A DNA stretch of 64,000 nt from Saprospiraceae bacterium. GTDB lineage: Bacteria; Bacteroidota; Bacteroidia; Chitinophagales; Saprospiraceae. Location: NCBI GenBank assembly GCA_019638455.1, contig JAHBTU010000003.1, positions 1,157,127 through 1,221,126 on the forward strand, given 5' to 3'. The position numbers and the translations under genes are program-made. Below are positions 36,676 to 45,753 of this stretch, piece after piece. Below the pieces are notes generated by a model. It saw only the letters and a list, made by a program, of their open reading frames with translations. It made no database searches and was not told the DNA's origin. Every line of letters begins with the position of its first letter. Position 1 is the first letter of the stretch.

Positions 36676-37005
36676 TCAGCAAATTTGCATATCCTTTAAA
36701 CCCCATTCACTCATTAAATCAATAACTGGAACAATGGACTTACCATAATCAGTAAGATAGTACTCTACTCGTGGGGGTATTTCTGCAAAAATTTTCCTTT
36801 CGATAAGTTTATCTTCTTCCAATTCTCGTAATTGTTGCGTTAGCATTTGTTTGCTAATATCAGGCACAGCCTTTTGAAGTATTCCAAAGCGGTTACATTC
36901 TTTCCGAATAAGATGAATGATTACGGGTTTCCACTTGCCACCAATTAAGTTCAAACAGTGAGTAACTGGGCAATTATTGGGATTGAAGTCTTTATTTTTT
37001 CTCAT
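36676..37005 (-). CDS. HxlR-family transcriptional regulator
   Basis: 109 residues, the usual size of the family. Winged-helix signature: CPVTHCLNLIGGKWKPVIIHLI, then PDISKQMLTQQLRELEEDKLIERK and the wing PPRVEYYLTDYGKSIVPVIDLM. The Cys near the N-terminus (CPVTHC) is where redox- or aldehyde-sensing members are modified. Transcribed divergently from the gene at 37134; the palindrome at 37024-37045 is its likely operator. It is the only minus-strand cargo gene in the right half and the only regulator recognised in the window. Confidence 0.9.
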   Translation of the reverse strand: MRKNKDFNPNNCPVTHCLNLIGGKWKPVIIHLIRKECNRFGILQKAVPDISKQMLTQQLRELEEDKLIERKIFAEIPPRVEYYLTDYGKSIVPVIDLMSEWGLKDMQIC

Positions 37006-37023
37006 AACTTATTGATTTTCAAA

Positions 37024-37045
37024 ATAGTCTATAAAAATAGACTAT
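37024..37045. promoter_or_regulatory. Operator-like palindrome in the HxlR divergent promoter
   Basis: ATAGTCTAT, 4-base spacer, ATAGACTAT: perfect 9-bp inverted repeat located 19 bp before the regulator start and 88 bp before the divergent gene. HxlR proteins bind such short AT-rich dyads as dimers. Confidence 0.75.
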
Positions 37046-37133
37046 CTACATTAAAAATGACTACTAATTTTTTTTAGACAAAGTTAAGAGTTTTGTGCTG
37101 TCAATTTAATTTTTCACTAAATTTTTTAAAATT

Positions 37134-37706
37134 ATGACAGTAGAACAGATTAAAAATTACGTTCAAGGTGGAGAATGGGTGAGTATCTCACCAGAATTAC
37201 GACCATTTGAGGACAGACTTGGTACAGGCAAAATTGAACCATTTTATGTGCAAAGAAACTTTCAATACTTCCCGAATGACAGATTTGAAGGGAGCATTGT
37301 CAGTTCAGGAGACCCATATGGACAAATGCCTTTGGTAAAATTTACTTTCAAAGGACATACAATTTGGGGAAAAGCGCATCCTGTTGCATCGGGGGCTTTT
37401 GAAATAGATTACATCCTCGATGAAGCGTTTGAGGTAACTCCTTTGCACCCAATGTTTGCAGACCAACTTAACAGCGCACCTATTGAGGGGTTAAACAAAT
37501 GGGAAACAGGCGTGACACAGGATATAAAAGGAAAAGAATTTCCTCTTTTTGGTGTTAAAAAAGGAGAAATCGTAGGCGACTATGACCTTATTTATATTTT
37601 TAGGGATATGCTTTACATGGGCAGCAAGCATGTTGATGGACGAGGTTTTGATAAACCCGAAAATCGTCCAACTAATTTACAAGTGCCGATTTATAGAAAA
37701 TGGTAA
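37134..37706 (+). CDS. Cytoplasmic protein of unknown function, likely HxlR target
   Basis: 190 residues, no signal peptide (MTVEQIKNYVQGGEWVSISPELRP). Beta-rich, lipocalin-like alternation: FYVQRNFQYFPNDRFEGSIV, VKFTFKGHTIWGKAHPVASGAFEIDYILDEAFEVTPLH, DYDLIYIFRDMLYMGSKHVDGRG. I do not recognise the family. Divergent from the HxlR gene with a shared operator, so it is probably the inducible enzyme or binding protein that this regulator controls. Followed by a good terminator. Confidence 0.7.
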   Translation: MTVEQIKNYVQGGEWVSISPELRPFEDRLGTGKIEPFYVQRNFQYFPNDRFEGSIVSSGDPYGQMPLVKFTFKGHTIWGKAHPVASGAFEIDYILDEAFEVTPLHPMFADQLNSAPIEGLNKWETGVTQDIKGKEFPLFGVKKGEIVGDYDLIYIFRDMLYMGSKHVDGRGFDKPENRPTNLQVPIYRKW

Positions 37707-37742
37707 TAACCGTGAATATGCATTTTCTTTGAAAAAAGTAAC

Positions 37743-37772
37743 AAAAAGCCAATCATACAGATTGGCTTTTTT
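37743..37772 (+). terminator. Rho-independent terminator
   Basis: AAAAAGCCAATC, loop ATACA, GATTGGCTTTTTT: 12-bp stem with a T run, 37 bp after the stop at 37706. Confidence 0.9.
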
Positions 37773-37798
37773 CGTATTTTGCAAAGAAAAAAGAAAAA

Positions 37799-37889
37799 GC
37801 GGAGAACAACGTGCTTGCGTCCATGCCGCCCAAAGGCTCAACACAAGGCTCAACAGGGCGGCACAGGCGCAAGCACAACCGTTAAGCGC
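37799..37889 (+). repeat. Unit-boundary hairpin R11 (attC-like, enlarged loop)
   Basis: Left 9-mer GCGGAGAAC (9/9 complement of the R10 unit start), right GTTAAGCGC. Arms GTGCTTGCG / CGCAAGCAC. The apical loop is enlarged by a direct repeat AAGGCTCAACA between GCCGCCC and GGGCGGC. Confidence 0.83.
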
Positions 37890-37947
37890 AAAAAAAGAGA
37901 AATAAATACTTCACCCATATTTTTCACAAAATCAACGCTTTAACGGT

Positions 37948-40305
37948 ATGAAACACGCATTTCAGAACCTCGCCCTCCTTCTGCTCGGGCTTTTCGGCAG
38001 CATCCATCCCGCGTCCGCTCAACTTTACGAAGTCTCGCTCGACGAAAAAATCGAGAAATCCACGCTAATCGTTGAAGGGAAGGTCGTCGAATCCCAATGC
38101 TACCGCGCAGACAACGGAAACATCTACACAGCAAACAAGGTACAACTTTTATCGGTGCTCAAAGGCGATTACCGAGAAAACTACTTGACCGTCACCACAT
38201 GGGGAGGAGAAATAGACGACGAGTTGCAGACTTGGACACACCTGTTGACACTCGACAGAGGCGACTACGGGATATTTTTCCTCCACCCGACCCGTGTGCC
38301 GACAATAAAAACAACGGATTATCCCGCATCTTTCGACGTTTACTCCGGCGTTCAAGGGTTTATCGCCTTCACACGAAATGAAGCAAAAGCGCTGGTCGGC
38401 TATGAGCCGTTTCATACCTATGCGGACATATCCAACGACCTTTTCGGTCACGTCGCACGGAAAACGGGGGAGAAAAGAACATTGACGAGCGCAGAAAGCG
38501 ATGAAATAAGGAATGGTGTGAGGTATCATTTCACGAATATCGGTTTTGATGGCACTTCTGTAACCTTTGATGTTTATGTCAATTCATTGCTCGGAACAAA
38601 AAAGTTGCATACTTCAGGCATTCAATTGGGGTACAATCCAGCCTTTTTCGGGTCGAATATCGCCACCAATGGCAACCTTTTGTTACAAGAAGTAGGAATC
38701 TCCCAATCAATTACATATGACCTGACGCAATCCAACGTCACTTCCAGCAAAGTAAAGATTGAACTTGTACCTGTTGGTTCATTGACAGGGCTGACCGAAA
38801 TCGGCACGACAGAACAACTGCTGGCAAAAGGTAAAATCACCATTCAGAACATACTGGCAGACCCGGGCATCACTTACGATATTGCGGAAATGCAATCCAT
38901 GAGCAAGTTTTACGAGGGAGGCATGGCGCAGGTGTTTGATACGGTGATTGTGGAAGGGGATTGGAGGCCCAGCGGTTCTTGTGACCCCATCGTTACTTCT
39001 GTAACCCCAAAAAGCGTAAGTGGGGGAACTGGAGATGTCATCGAAATTAGAGGTTCGTGTTTTCAAAGTTATGTTGACGGGTTTAGCGACATATGGTTTA
39101 CGGATGCGTCCAAAGGGACTAACCCATTACAATGGATGTTTCCGCTAAAATCAGAGCTCGATAATGGGTGTACAACCGGATTATTGGTTTGTTGGACTGA
39201 CACCCTCATCAAAATAAAGATCCCATCTATTTCCAAATTTTCACCTGATAGTTCAGATATTGGAAAATATGCAGGTACAGGTATAATTCAAGTTTACAAC
39301 TCGGAAAGCATAATACCTGGGTTGTCACCGGAGCCAATAACAGTCAGATTTTCCGCGTATAATCGCTTTACTAAATCATCAGAGAGCCCCTCAAGCGTTA
39401 GTTTAAAACATACATTAAGAGAAGCAAATGATAATGGTGGCTTTACATTAACTTTTGGGAGCAATATTTTAGCCGATAGTGATGCAAAAGCACGGTTCAT
39501 GGATGCTTTAAAAACATGGAAATGCGCAACGAAAGTTAATTTTGATACGATTTCGAGTTTTCCCAACAATAATGGCTTTATCTGTTCTGTAGATATTGGG
39601 AATATAACCACAGAAGTACTCGCTACAACCTCCTCTTTTGTGTTCCGTTGCAAGCAACCCGGCTCAAATGGGAACTATATACGAGCGGTAACATCAAGGT
39701 TCAATATCATTTTCAACGATTCAATTTCTTTTTACAAAGGCCTTGACCCATCTGGAATTAGCTCTATGCAGCACGATTTTCAAGCTGTTGCATTACACGA
39801 ATTAGGCCATGCCCATTGTTTGAATCATGTCAACCAGTCCGATGACGTGATGTTCTTTGCTTTGCCTAAAGGCATTGTAGGGACAGTAAAACGAAATTTG
39901 ACACCTGATGCAATTGAAGGTGGGCTTTATATCATGAGCATCAGTAAAGCGAGCTATCCCGGTACAAACTGTACGTTCGACCCAATGACTGATGCAGACA
40001 TCAGTAGTTTGGGGTGCTCGAGTTCGACTACCGATTATAGCGATACGAATGATATAATACTTTACCCAAATCCAACCTCAAACAAACTTAATATTGTAAT
40101 TGCCAAACCACGTCCATTAAGTTCAAAAATAGGGATGGTCAGGATAAGTAACATACTTGGGAAGGTACTTGTCGAGCAGAAAATAAACCTTCACTCTAAC
40201 GATGAAATGTCGCTAGATTTAAGTGGAGTTCCTAATGGATTGTTGTTGATTAATATTGAGACAGAGTCAAAAATCATTTTCACCTCGAAATTGATAAAGC
40301 TATGA
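37948..40305 (+). CDS. T9SS-secreted matrixin-like metallopeptidase with IPT/TIG-like domain
   Basis: 785 residues. Signal peptide MKHAFQNLALLLLGLFGSIHPASAQ. The N-terminal part (25-170) is a conserved-looking domain of unknown role (STLIVEGKVVESQCY...YLTVTTWGG). An IPT/TIG-like Ig fold starts at PIVTSVTPKSVSGGTGDVIEIRG (about 350). The catalytic domain has HELGHAHCLNH at 617-627, followed by a DDVMFFA Met-turn candidate. T9SS tail from YPNPTSNKLNI to SKLIKL. Its TGA overlaps the next ATG by 4 bp (40302-40305). The leader partly matches the shared leader seen at 46856, 50262 and 63728. Confidence 0.87.
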   Translation: MKHAFQNLALLLLGLFGSIHPASAQLYEVSLDEKIEKSTLIVEGKVVESQCYRADNGNIYTANKVQLLSVLKGDYRENYLTVTTWGGEIDDELQTWTHLLTLDRGDYGIFFLHPTRVPTIKTTDYPASFDVYSGVQGFIAFTRNEAKALVGYEPFHTYADISNDLFGHVARKTGEKRTLTSAESDEIRNGVRYHFTNIGFDGTSVTFDVYVNSLLGTKKLHTSGIQLGYNPAFFGSNIATNGNLLLQEVGISQSITYDLTQSNVTSSKVKIELVPVGSLTGLTEIGTTEQLLAKGKITIQNILADPGITYDIAEMQSMSKFYEGGMAQVFDTVIVEGDWRPSGSCDPIVTSVTPKSVSGGTGDVIEIRGSCFQSYVDGFSDIWFTDASKGTNPLQWMFPLKSELDNGCTTGLLVCWTDTLIKIKIPSISKFSPDSSDIGKYAGTGIIQVYNSESIIPGLSPEPITVRFSAYNRFTKSSESPSSVSLKHTLREANDNGGFTLTFGSNILADSDAKARFMDALKTWKCATKVNFDTISSFPNNNGFICSVDIGNITTEVLATTSSFVFRCKQPGSNGNYIRAVTSRFNIIFNDSISFYKGLDPSGISSMQHDFQAVALHELGHAHCLNHVNQSDDVMFFALPKGIVGTVKRNLTPDAIEGGLYIMSISKASYPGTNCTFDPMTDADISSLGCSSSTTDYSDTNDIILYPNPTSNKLNIVIAKPRPLSSKIGMVRISNILGKVLVEQKINLHSNDEMSLDLSGVPNGLLLINIETESKIIFTSKLIKL

Positions 40306-40715
40306 AGATAACGATAGCTTTGTCAATTTTGATTCTTGCATCTTCTTCCTGCCGTCTATTAAAGTCTAACGTTTTTCAAAGTTGTGACCAACAACTTTCT
40401 GATGACTTAAAGAAAAACTGGTTGAGGATTAAAGACTACTCTTACTGGAATCCAGATGTGTCTTTTGAACGTAATGATGATTTTATTGAGAGGGTAAAAA
40501 CAAAATACAAAAAATGTTTGCTTAACAAAAGCAAACCTGAAATTGAAAGCCTCTTTGGGAAGACTTTATATGTCTCCAAATATGAGGTTGGATATGATTG
40601 TGTGCCACCGCGCTCTAAAAACATCAAAGAAAAAATTTGCTTGAGATTCGTTTTTAACGATGAGGGAAGTCTACTCGAAATAATAAGCCCAGAGTGCTGG
40701 ACTCCAATTGACTAA
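40302..40715 (+). CDS. Small lipoprotein coupled to metallopeptidase (candidate inhibitor)
   Basis: 137 residues; lipobox at Cys17 (LILASSSC). Charged, four further Cys (SCDQQL, KKCLL, YDCVPP, ICLRF). Translationally coupled to the metallopeptidase gene through ATGA. It repeats the protease-then-small-lipoprotein order of 25046/23145 although the sequences look unrelated. A protective or chaperone role toward the protease is inference. The stop lies 6 bp before R12. Confidence 0.7.
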   Translation: MKITIALSILILASSSCRLLKSNVFQSCDQQLSDDLKKNWLRIKDYSYWNPDVSFERNDDFIERVKTKYKKCLLNKSKPEIESLFGKTLYVSKYEVGYDCVPPRSKNIKEKICLRFVFNDEGSLLEIISPECWTPID

Positions 40716-40720
40716 ATAAC

Positions 40721-40790
40721 GCGCTTAACACCGGATAGCCGCCCATGCTGCCTATACGGACAGCACGGCGGCTATCCACCCGTTAGTGCC
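40721..40790 (+). repeat. Unit-boundary hairpin R12 (attC-like)
   Basis: Left 9-mer GCGCTTAAC, exact complement of the unit start at R11 (GTTAAGCGC); right GTTAGTGCC. Arms as in R10; apex TGCTGCCTATACGGACAGCA. Confidence 0.85.
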
Positions 40791-40944
40791 AACAACAAGA
40801 AAAATAAAACGAGACACCGATAAAGGAAAAAGAGGCAGCAGCGGTAACTGCTACCTCCCGATTCGCTCCAAAAGCCCCCGGTAGCACCGAAATGGCCGGG
40901 CAAAACAATCAGAGTAGGAATCATCCTAAAAATTGCGTAAAAGT

Positions 40945-43900
40945 ATGAAAAATGTATTTTGCCAAGTCTCTCAAAGCCTATTTCATCTCTTAATGGTCTC
41001 AGCAGTAATCTTTTGCTCTGTGGATGTCGTGAAAGGTCAGTCAGAATGCTATACGACCGACGAGCAGAGCAGTGGTTTTGCACCATTAGTCGACTGTCGA
41101 AATTTTATCCCAAACCTGCCATTGTCAGGTTGCGACAACTACATCAACTACGCCCCTCTCATCCCTGCTCACACGAGCATCAAAACGGTGCGCCTTATCT
41201 TCCATGTCTTCAACAAAGACAACGGGACTGGAAACCTCCAGAACATCCCAGCCCATATTGGCTTAATAGACCAAGTGGTGCAAGGGGTGAACAACGTTTT
41301 CACAAACGTCACACCCATTGACGCTGCCGGACAGGGGAACAACTGCCCTCCGGGCTGGACGTATGACAACATCACCGACTCGCGTGTCCGGGTCGTCAGG
41401 CATCCAGAGGTTTTTTTCCATAACGACAGCGATTATTTTTCACCAACAGGCGGCGAATCGGCGGTAACTTCAAAATCATGTGAAGTCTTCGACTTGTACG
41501 TAAAGAACAACCCAAATCTTTCGACCGACCTGAAAGAAAACGCCATACACGTATTTATATATGGGTGCGAGAACAATTCTCCCTACGCCCCATGTGCAAA
41601 TGGGGTTGGGGGCTTGGCTTCGGGCATTCCTCCAACTGGAGAGAAATATATCAGCGAATGGCGCTGGTACTTTTATGGCGTGGAGTTGCAAGACCCTAAC
41701 TTCATCTTCAATGCCACTTGGAATTTATCACATGAACTGGGACATTGCCTTGGCTTGTACCACGTCAACCAGGATAACTGCTGCGACACACAAGGCAACC
41801 AATACGCAGGCAATGACCTAATGGCATACACCACCGGTTTGGCACTGACCGAATGTCAAATCGCCCGTATGCAATATTTTTTGGAGGGCAGGTGCGGCAG
41901 CAACGGCACATGTTCTGACATCCACAAAGCGGTAGTCACCGACTTCTGCACAAAAAACACCGCCGAAAACATCATTATCCACACGGGAGAGCAAATTGTT
42001 TGGGAGACGCATCGGAAATTGTACTCGGATGTCATCATCGAAACAGGTTCCCAACTTACGATAAAATGTACCGTTGGTATGCCCAACGGAGGGAATTTTT
42101 TCGTCAGGAAAGGCGGGCGGCTTATCGTAGATGGCGGGCGCATCACGCACAACAGCAATTTATGGGATAGATGTGCCGACGGCAAATGGACAGGCATTAT
42201 TGTGGACGGCAACCCGACAGGAAACCCGCACAGTCAAGCGATGCAAAGCCCTAATTACGTCATGCAACCCGCATCTGACCCCGGCATTGTTTTGACCCTT
42301 AACAATGCCATTTTGGAAGACGCTACAATCGCAGCAAGCGCGTTGAACATCAACGACGCGTTCAACCCAAATCTGTGGGGCGGTCTCATTTATTGCCAAA
42401 ACACCACATTTCGAAACAATGCGATGAGCGCAGCCTTTTTTCCATACAAGCCCAAAAACTGGAGCGGGTTTGAGACCTGCACTTTTATCATAGAAGACGG
42501 CACACCAGAATCGAGAGGGGTCGGGATGATTGGCGTTCGAGACATAAAGTTCAACAACTGCACCTTCAAGAATCACGCTTTGTGGGGCATCGGCTCTTAT
42601 GATTCGTCCCCAAAAGTGACAAAATGCACCTTTGAAAAAAATCATCATGGCATAGAGGCTTTTGCATACCGCACCCTCTCTTCCGTCTTGCAAATTGGCT
42701 CAGATGCCGCTGCCTTCGGCAACACGTTTAAGGAAAATGGCGTCGGCATCTATACCGGCACCATCAACAACCTGAAAATCCTGAACAACGTTTTCATTGA
42801 CAACGAGTTCGATGCCTCCGTCAATGGAGAAGGGCAGTTTACAGCCTATGGCAACCAATTTGGCGGCATCCTTGGGTTGGACATGGTAAACACCCTAGAC
42901 AAGTTCAAGTTCGCCGAGTGCAACTATTACGACAACTTCATTGGCATGGATATGTCGGGCGATAACTCTGGGCTGTATTTCAACCGAGAAGAATTCAGTT
43001 CATCGTACGATGTTTTCCTGACGAACGAAGGTAGCATTCCGGGTAAAATCATTGACCAAGGTGGAGATTTTAACGCCAACTGGTGCTATTTCACGCAAGG
43101 CAACATCCAGCATATCAATACGACTGGCACAACGGAGCACTTTTTCTATTACCACCCTGACCCAGTCTTATATCCGAAAACACGCCCGAAATGTGGCTTA
43201 ACCAATCCCTCTGGTTGTACTTCTCCCAACAATTTCACCAACCTTCAAACATTCGGAGGTTATCCGGGCTGCCTTGAGAACCAGCCTCCCGGAGGAGAAG
43301 AACCCTGCATCACTTTTCCAACTATCCCCTGCCTCGAAGCAGTGAACAATGAGATAACGTCCGTCCAAAATGAAATCAACCAAGGGAACAACTCGCCGGA
43401 AAAACTCCGGGAACTGCGCCGCTTGACTTTGAAAAAGTCCAGAATTTTTTGGGGAATAATTGACCTCTATCTCAGCGAAGAAAACTATGCACAAGCGGAG
43501 CAACTGCTTGCTTCCGAAGGCACAACTGCCACAAAACGGGCTTTGATATTGCTGAAATCGGAACGGGAGCAATACACCGAAGTGCAGGCGTTGCTCAATG
43601 CTTTCCCAGCACAGGAAATAGACGACCAGTACTTCAAAACCGTTCAGCAAATCAACCTGAACAGATGGCAGCAAGGCGCAGCCTTTGTGCTATCAGAAGC
43701 CGACGAAGCCGCCCTGAACACAATCGCCAATTCCTCCTATCCATCTGGTGCCTATGCAAAGGGGATGCTCTCCGAACTCAAAAACCGCGTTTTTGAGCCA
43801 ACCATGCCGATACCGCCGGGCGAGCGAAACGCACAGGAGGAGAAACCAAGCATGAAGGAACACTTGGCCGTGGTGCCCAATCCTGCGACGGAGCGAGCAG

Positions 43901-44112
43901 ATGTTCTCCTGCCTCAACAAGCGAAAGTTGGCGAAAACGCCCGGCTCGTTATAGTAGATGCGCGTGGTTCAGTCGTGCAGTCTCTTCGGGTATCCCAAGA
44001 CGCTCGCACGGTCACGTTAGACTTGTCACGATATAGTTCAGGCATTTACTTCGCCATACTTACAGACGGAGACGAAATGCCTTTGCAGGCCAGATTCGTC
44101 GTTTCCCATTGA
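40945..44112 (+). CDS. T9SS-secreted M43-like metallopeptidase with beta-helix
   Basis: 1055 residues from ATG 40945, giving the signal peptide MKNVFCQVSQSLFHLLMVSAV...VKGQ (a TTG 12 bp earlier is less likely). Zinc motif HELGHCLGLYH at 263-273, followed by a Cys pair (NCCDTQGNQ) and DLMAYTTG as Met-turn. Beta-helix about 350-780 starting from NIIIHTGEQIVWETHRKLYSDVII. A helical segment at about 800-940 (LREL RRLTLKKSRIFWGIIDLYL region). T9SS tail from VPNPATERADV to RFVVSH. Same architecture as the duplicated proteases at 14040 and 19115 but clearly diverged. First of three genes in the R12-R13 unit. Confidence 0.87.
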   Translation: MKNVFCQVSQSLFHLLMVSAVIFCSVDVVKGQSECYTTDEQSSGFAPLVDCRNFIPNLPLSGCDNYINYAPLIPAHTSIKTVRLIFHVFNKDNGTGNLQNIPAHIGLIDQVVQGVNNVFTNVTPIDAAGQGNNCPPGWTYDNITDSRVRVVRHPEVFFHNDSDYFSPTGGESAVTSKSCEVFDLYVKNNPNLSTDLKENAIHVFIYGCENNSPYAPCANGVGGLASGIPPTGEKYISEWRWYFYGVELQDPNFIFNATWNLSHELGHCLGLYHVNQDNCCDTQGNQYAGNDLMAYTTGLALTECQIARMQYFLEGRCGSNGTCSDIHKAVVTDFCTKNTAENIIIHTGEQIVWETHRKLYSDVIIETGSQLTIKCTVGMPNGGNFFVRKGGRLIVDGGRITHNSNLWDRCADGKWTGIIVDGNPTGNPHSQAMQSPNYVMQPASDPGIVLTLNNAILEDATIAASALNINDAFNPNLWGGLIYCQNTTFRNNAMSAAFFPYKPKNWSGFETCTFIIEDGTPESRGVGMIGVRDIKFNNCTFKNHALWGIGSYDSSPKVTKCTFEKNHHGIEAFAYRTLSSVLQIGSDAAAFGNTFKENGVGIYTGTINNLKILNNVFIDNEFDASVNGEGQFTAYGNQFGGILGLDMVNTLDKFKFAECNYYDNFIGMDMSGDNSGLYFNREEFSSSYDVFLTNEGSIPGKIIDQGGDFNANWCYFTQGNIQHINTTGTTEHFFYYHPDPVLYPKTRPKCGLTNPSGCTSPNNFTNLQTFGGYPGCLENQPPGGEEPCITFPTIPCLEAVNNEITSVQNEINQGNNSPEKLRELRRLTLKKSRIFWGIIDLYLSEENYAQAEQLLASEGTTATKRALILLKSEREQYTEVQALLNAFPAQEIDDQYFKTVQQINLNRWQQGAAFVLSEADEAALNTIANSSYPSGAYAKGMLSELKNRVFEPTMPIPPGERNAQEEKPSMKEHLAVVPNPATERADVLLPQQAKVGENARLVIVDARGSVVQSLRVSQDARTVTLDLSRYSSGIYFAILTDGDEMPLQARFVVSH

Positions 44113-44133
44113 TTACCCATTTTGAATCACCCT

Positions 44134-44165
44134 GTCATGGAGGTGCAGCAACGCGCCTCCATGAC
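44134..44165 (+). terminator. Terminator-like hairpin
   Basis: Stem GTCATGGAGG / CCTCCATGAC followed by CTTTTCTCTTTG, between the protease stop (44112) and the next start (44180). Confidence 0.75.
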
Positions 44166-44179
44166 CTTTTCTCTTTGTT

Positions 44180-45745
44180 ATGAAAAAATTGTCACTTATC
44201 CATGTAATATCCTTGTTCCTGTGTCTGCCTATGATGGCACAGGCTCCCTTCAGCCAGTTTTACGAGTTGGAGAACCCCAACGCTCCGGGCAAAAACTGGA
44301 GCCACGCTTTATTGGCACATGAGAATGGATTCGTGCTGTTGAACGGGGGAAATTGCAATTTCAACACGAATGCCTGCGGCGGCCTACATATCATTGACTT
44401 TAACGGAGAAGTGTTGGAAAGGAGGCTTTTTAATTTTTTCGAGTACCCGCCTTTCCCGGCATTCGACATCATCGCCACCTCAGACGGGCATTACCTTGCC
44501 TCCGGGCTTGAAGTTTTGCCGGGCACAAGCCCGCCGGATTACAATAAACTGCGAATGTGGATGATGAAACTAAAACCCAATGGCGACACGCTTTGGGTCA
44601 AGCGGTACGACGACCCCGTCGAAGACGATGAAGATGCCAACGATATATTGGAAACACCAAGCAAAGATGGTTATTTCTTGCAAGGCGATGTGGGAAGAGA
44701 CTTTCATTATTTCTATAAGGCGCTTATCCGTACCGATTTGAACGGAAACGAGCTTTGGCGCAAAAAAATCAAAAACGGCAACGCTTACATGAATCGCGGC
44801 AACATGGTCTTGCTCTCTTCGAATGACAAGATAGCAATGGTATATGAGTCGGGGCCGGGAGCGCCATATTTTTACACATGGGTTACCATGCTTGATACTT
44901 TAGGAAATGAACTTTGGTCAAAAGCACTTATACGCCAAACATCCACAATTGTGCAGCCAATTATCCGGGAACTTCCTTCTGGCAATCTTCTTGTTTTTTG
45001 TAGCCCGGATACATTAATCTACCCTGACCAATTCCCGCTCATACCTTACTTTTATGAACTTGACACATCGGGGCAGACTCTTCGGGAAGGCAATCTTAAC
45101 TCCGCCGACAAAACACAGATTGTAAATCGAATGCGCATCAGTTCGGACGGCAACATTTTGATAGCCGGAAAGTACCTTGACCACATCACCGACAAACAAT
45201 CCAGTTGGATAGCCAAAGTGGACTTGACAACCTGGCAGCCTATTTGGCAACGTTTTTATGCTTTGCCTCAAAATATCGCAACCAACTTGTACGGCGGCTT
45301 TATTGACATCGTGGAAACTCCTTGGGGCGGGTTGGCCTGCGCCGGGAAAATGACCCACGAACTTCCCGGTGGAGGGGTAGGCGACACCGATGCGTGGCTG
45401 CTCAGTCTTGATTCGGAAGGCTGTTTTACGCCCGGTTGTGGTACGGACTACATCATTTTGGAGGCAGGAGAAATTGCCCCCGTTGAGCCATCAGCACAAT
45501 TTCTTGTGTTCCCAAACCCGGCAGAAAAAGAAGTTCGTGTGCGGCGTTTGGCAACCGAACCATCCGGCAACATCGAAATCTTTGTGTTCGACGCTTACGG
45601 CAGAAAAGTGTCAGATTCCTTTCTGGCAAAGGGGGCGCTGGACGCCAAGGTTAATGTAAGCAATCTGCCGGCGGGTATTTATTACATTCAAATCACATCC
45701 GGCGCACAGACGCTCCAAACCAGCAAGTTGCTCAAATTCAAATAA
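44180..45745 (+). CDS. T9SS-secreted beta-propeller-like protein
   Basis: 521 residues. Signal peptide MKKLSLIHVISLFLCLPMMAQ. Repeats such as MMKLKPNGDTLWVKRYDD, ALIRTDLNGNELWRKKIKN and MLDTLGNELWSKALI are propeller blades of the same kind as in the genes at 12444 and 17521, and the DAWLLSLDSEGCFTPGC motif precedes the T9SS tail (FPNPAEKEVRV to SKLLKFK). Second gene of the unit, after a terminator-like hairpin. Confidence 0.82.
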   Translation: MKKLSLIHVISLFLCLPMMAQAPFSQFYELENPNAPGKNWSHALLAHENGFVLLNGGNCNFNTNACGGLHIIDFNGEVLERRLFNFFEYPPFPAFDIIATSDGHYLASGLEVLPGTSPPDYNKLRMWMMKLKPNGDTLWVKRYDDPVEDDEDANDILETPSKDGYFLQGDVGRDFHYFYKALIRTDLNGNELWRKKIKNGNAYMNRGNMVLLSSNDKIAMVYESGPGAPYFYTWVTMLDTLGNELWSKALIRQTSTIVQPIIRELPSGNLLVFCSPDTLIYPDQFPLIPYFYELDTSGQTLREGNLNSADKTQIVNRMRISSDGNILIAGKYLDHITDKQSSWIAKVDLTTWQPIWQRFYALPQNIATNLYGGFIDIVETPWGGLACAGKMTHELPGGGVGDTDAWLLSLDSEGCFTPGCGTDYIILEAGEIAPVEPSAQFLVFPNPAEKEVRVRRLATEPSGNIEIFVFDAYGRKVSDSFLAKGALDAKVNVSNLPAGIYYIQITSGAQTLQTSKLLKFK

Positions 45746-45753
45746 AAAAAATC

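Noticed and set aside
37799..37889. Internal direct repeat in R11 as a separate small element
   Set aside because: An 11-12 bp duplication within the apical loop (AAGGCTCAACA) is adequately explained as local loop expansion; ends and arms follow the repeat pattern.
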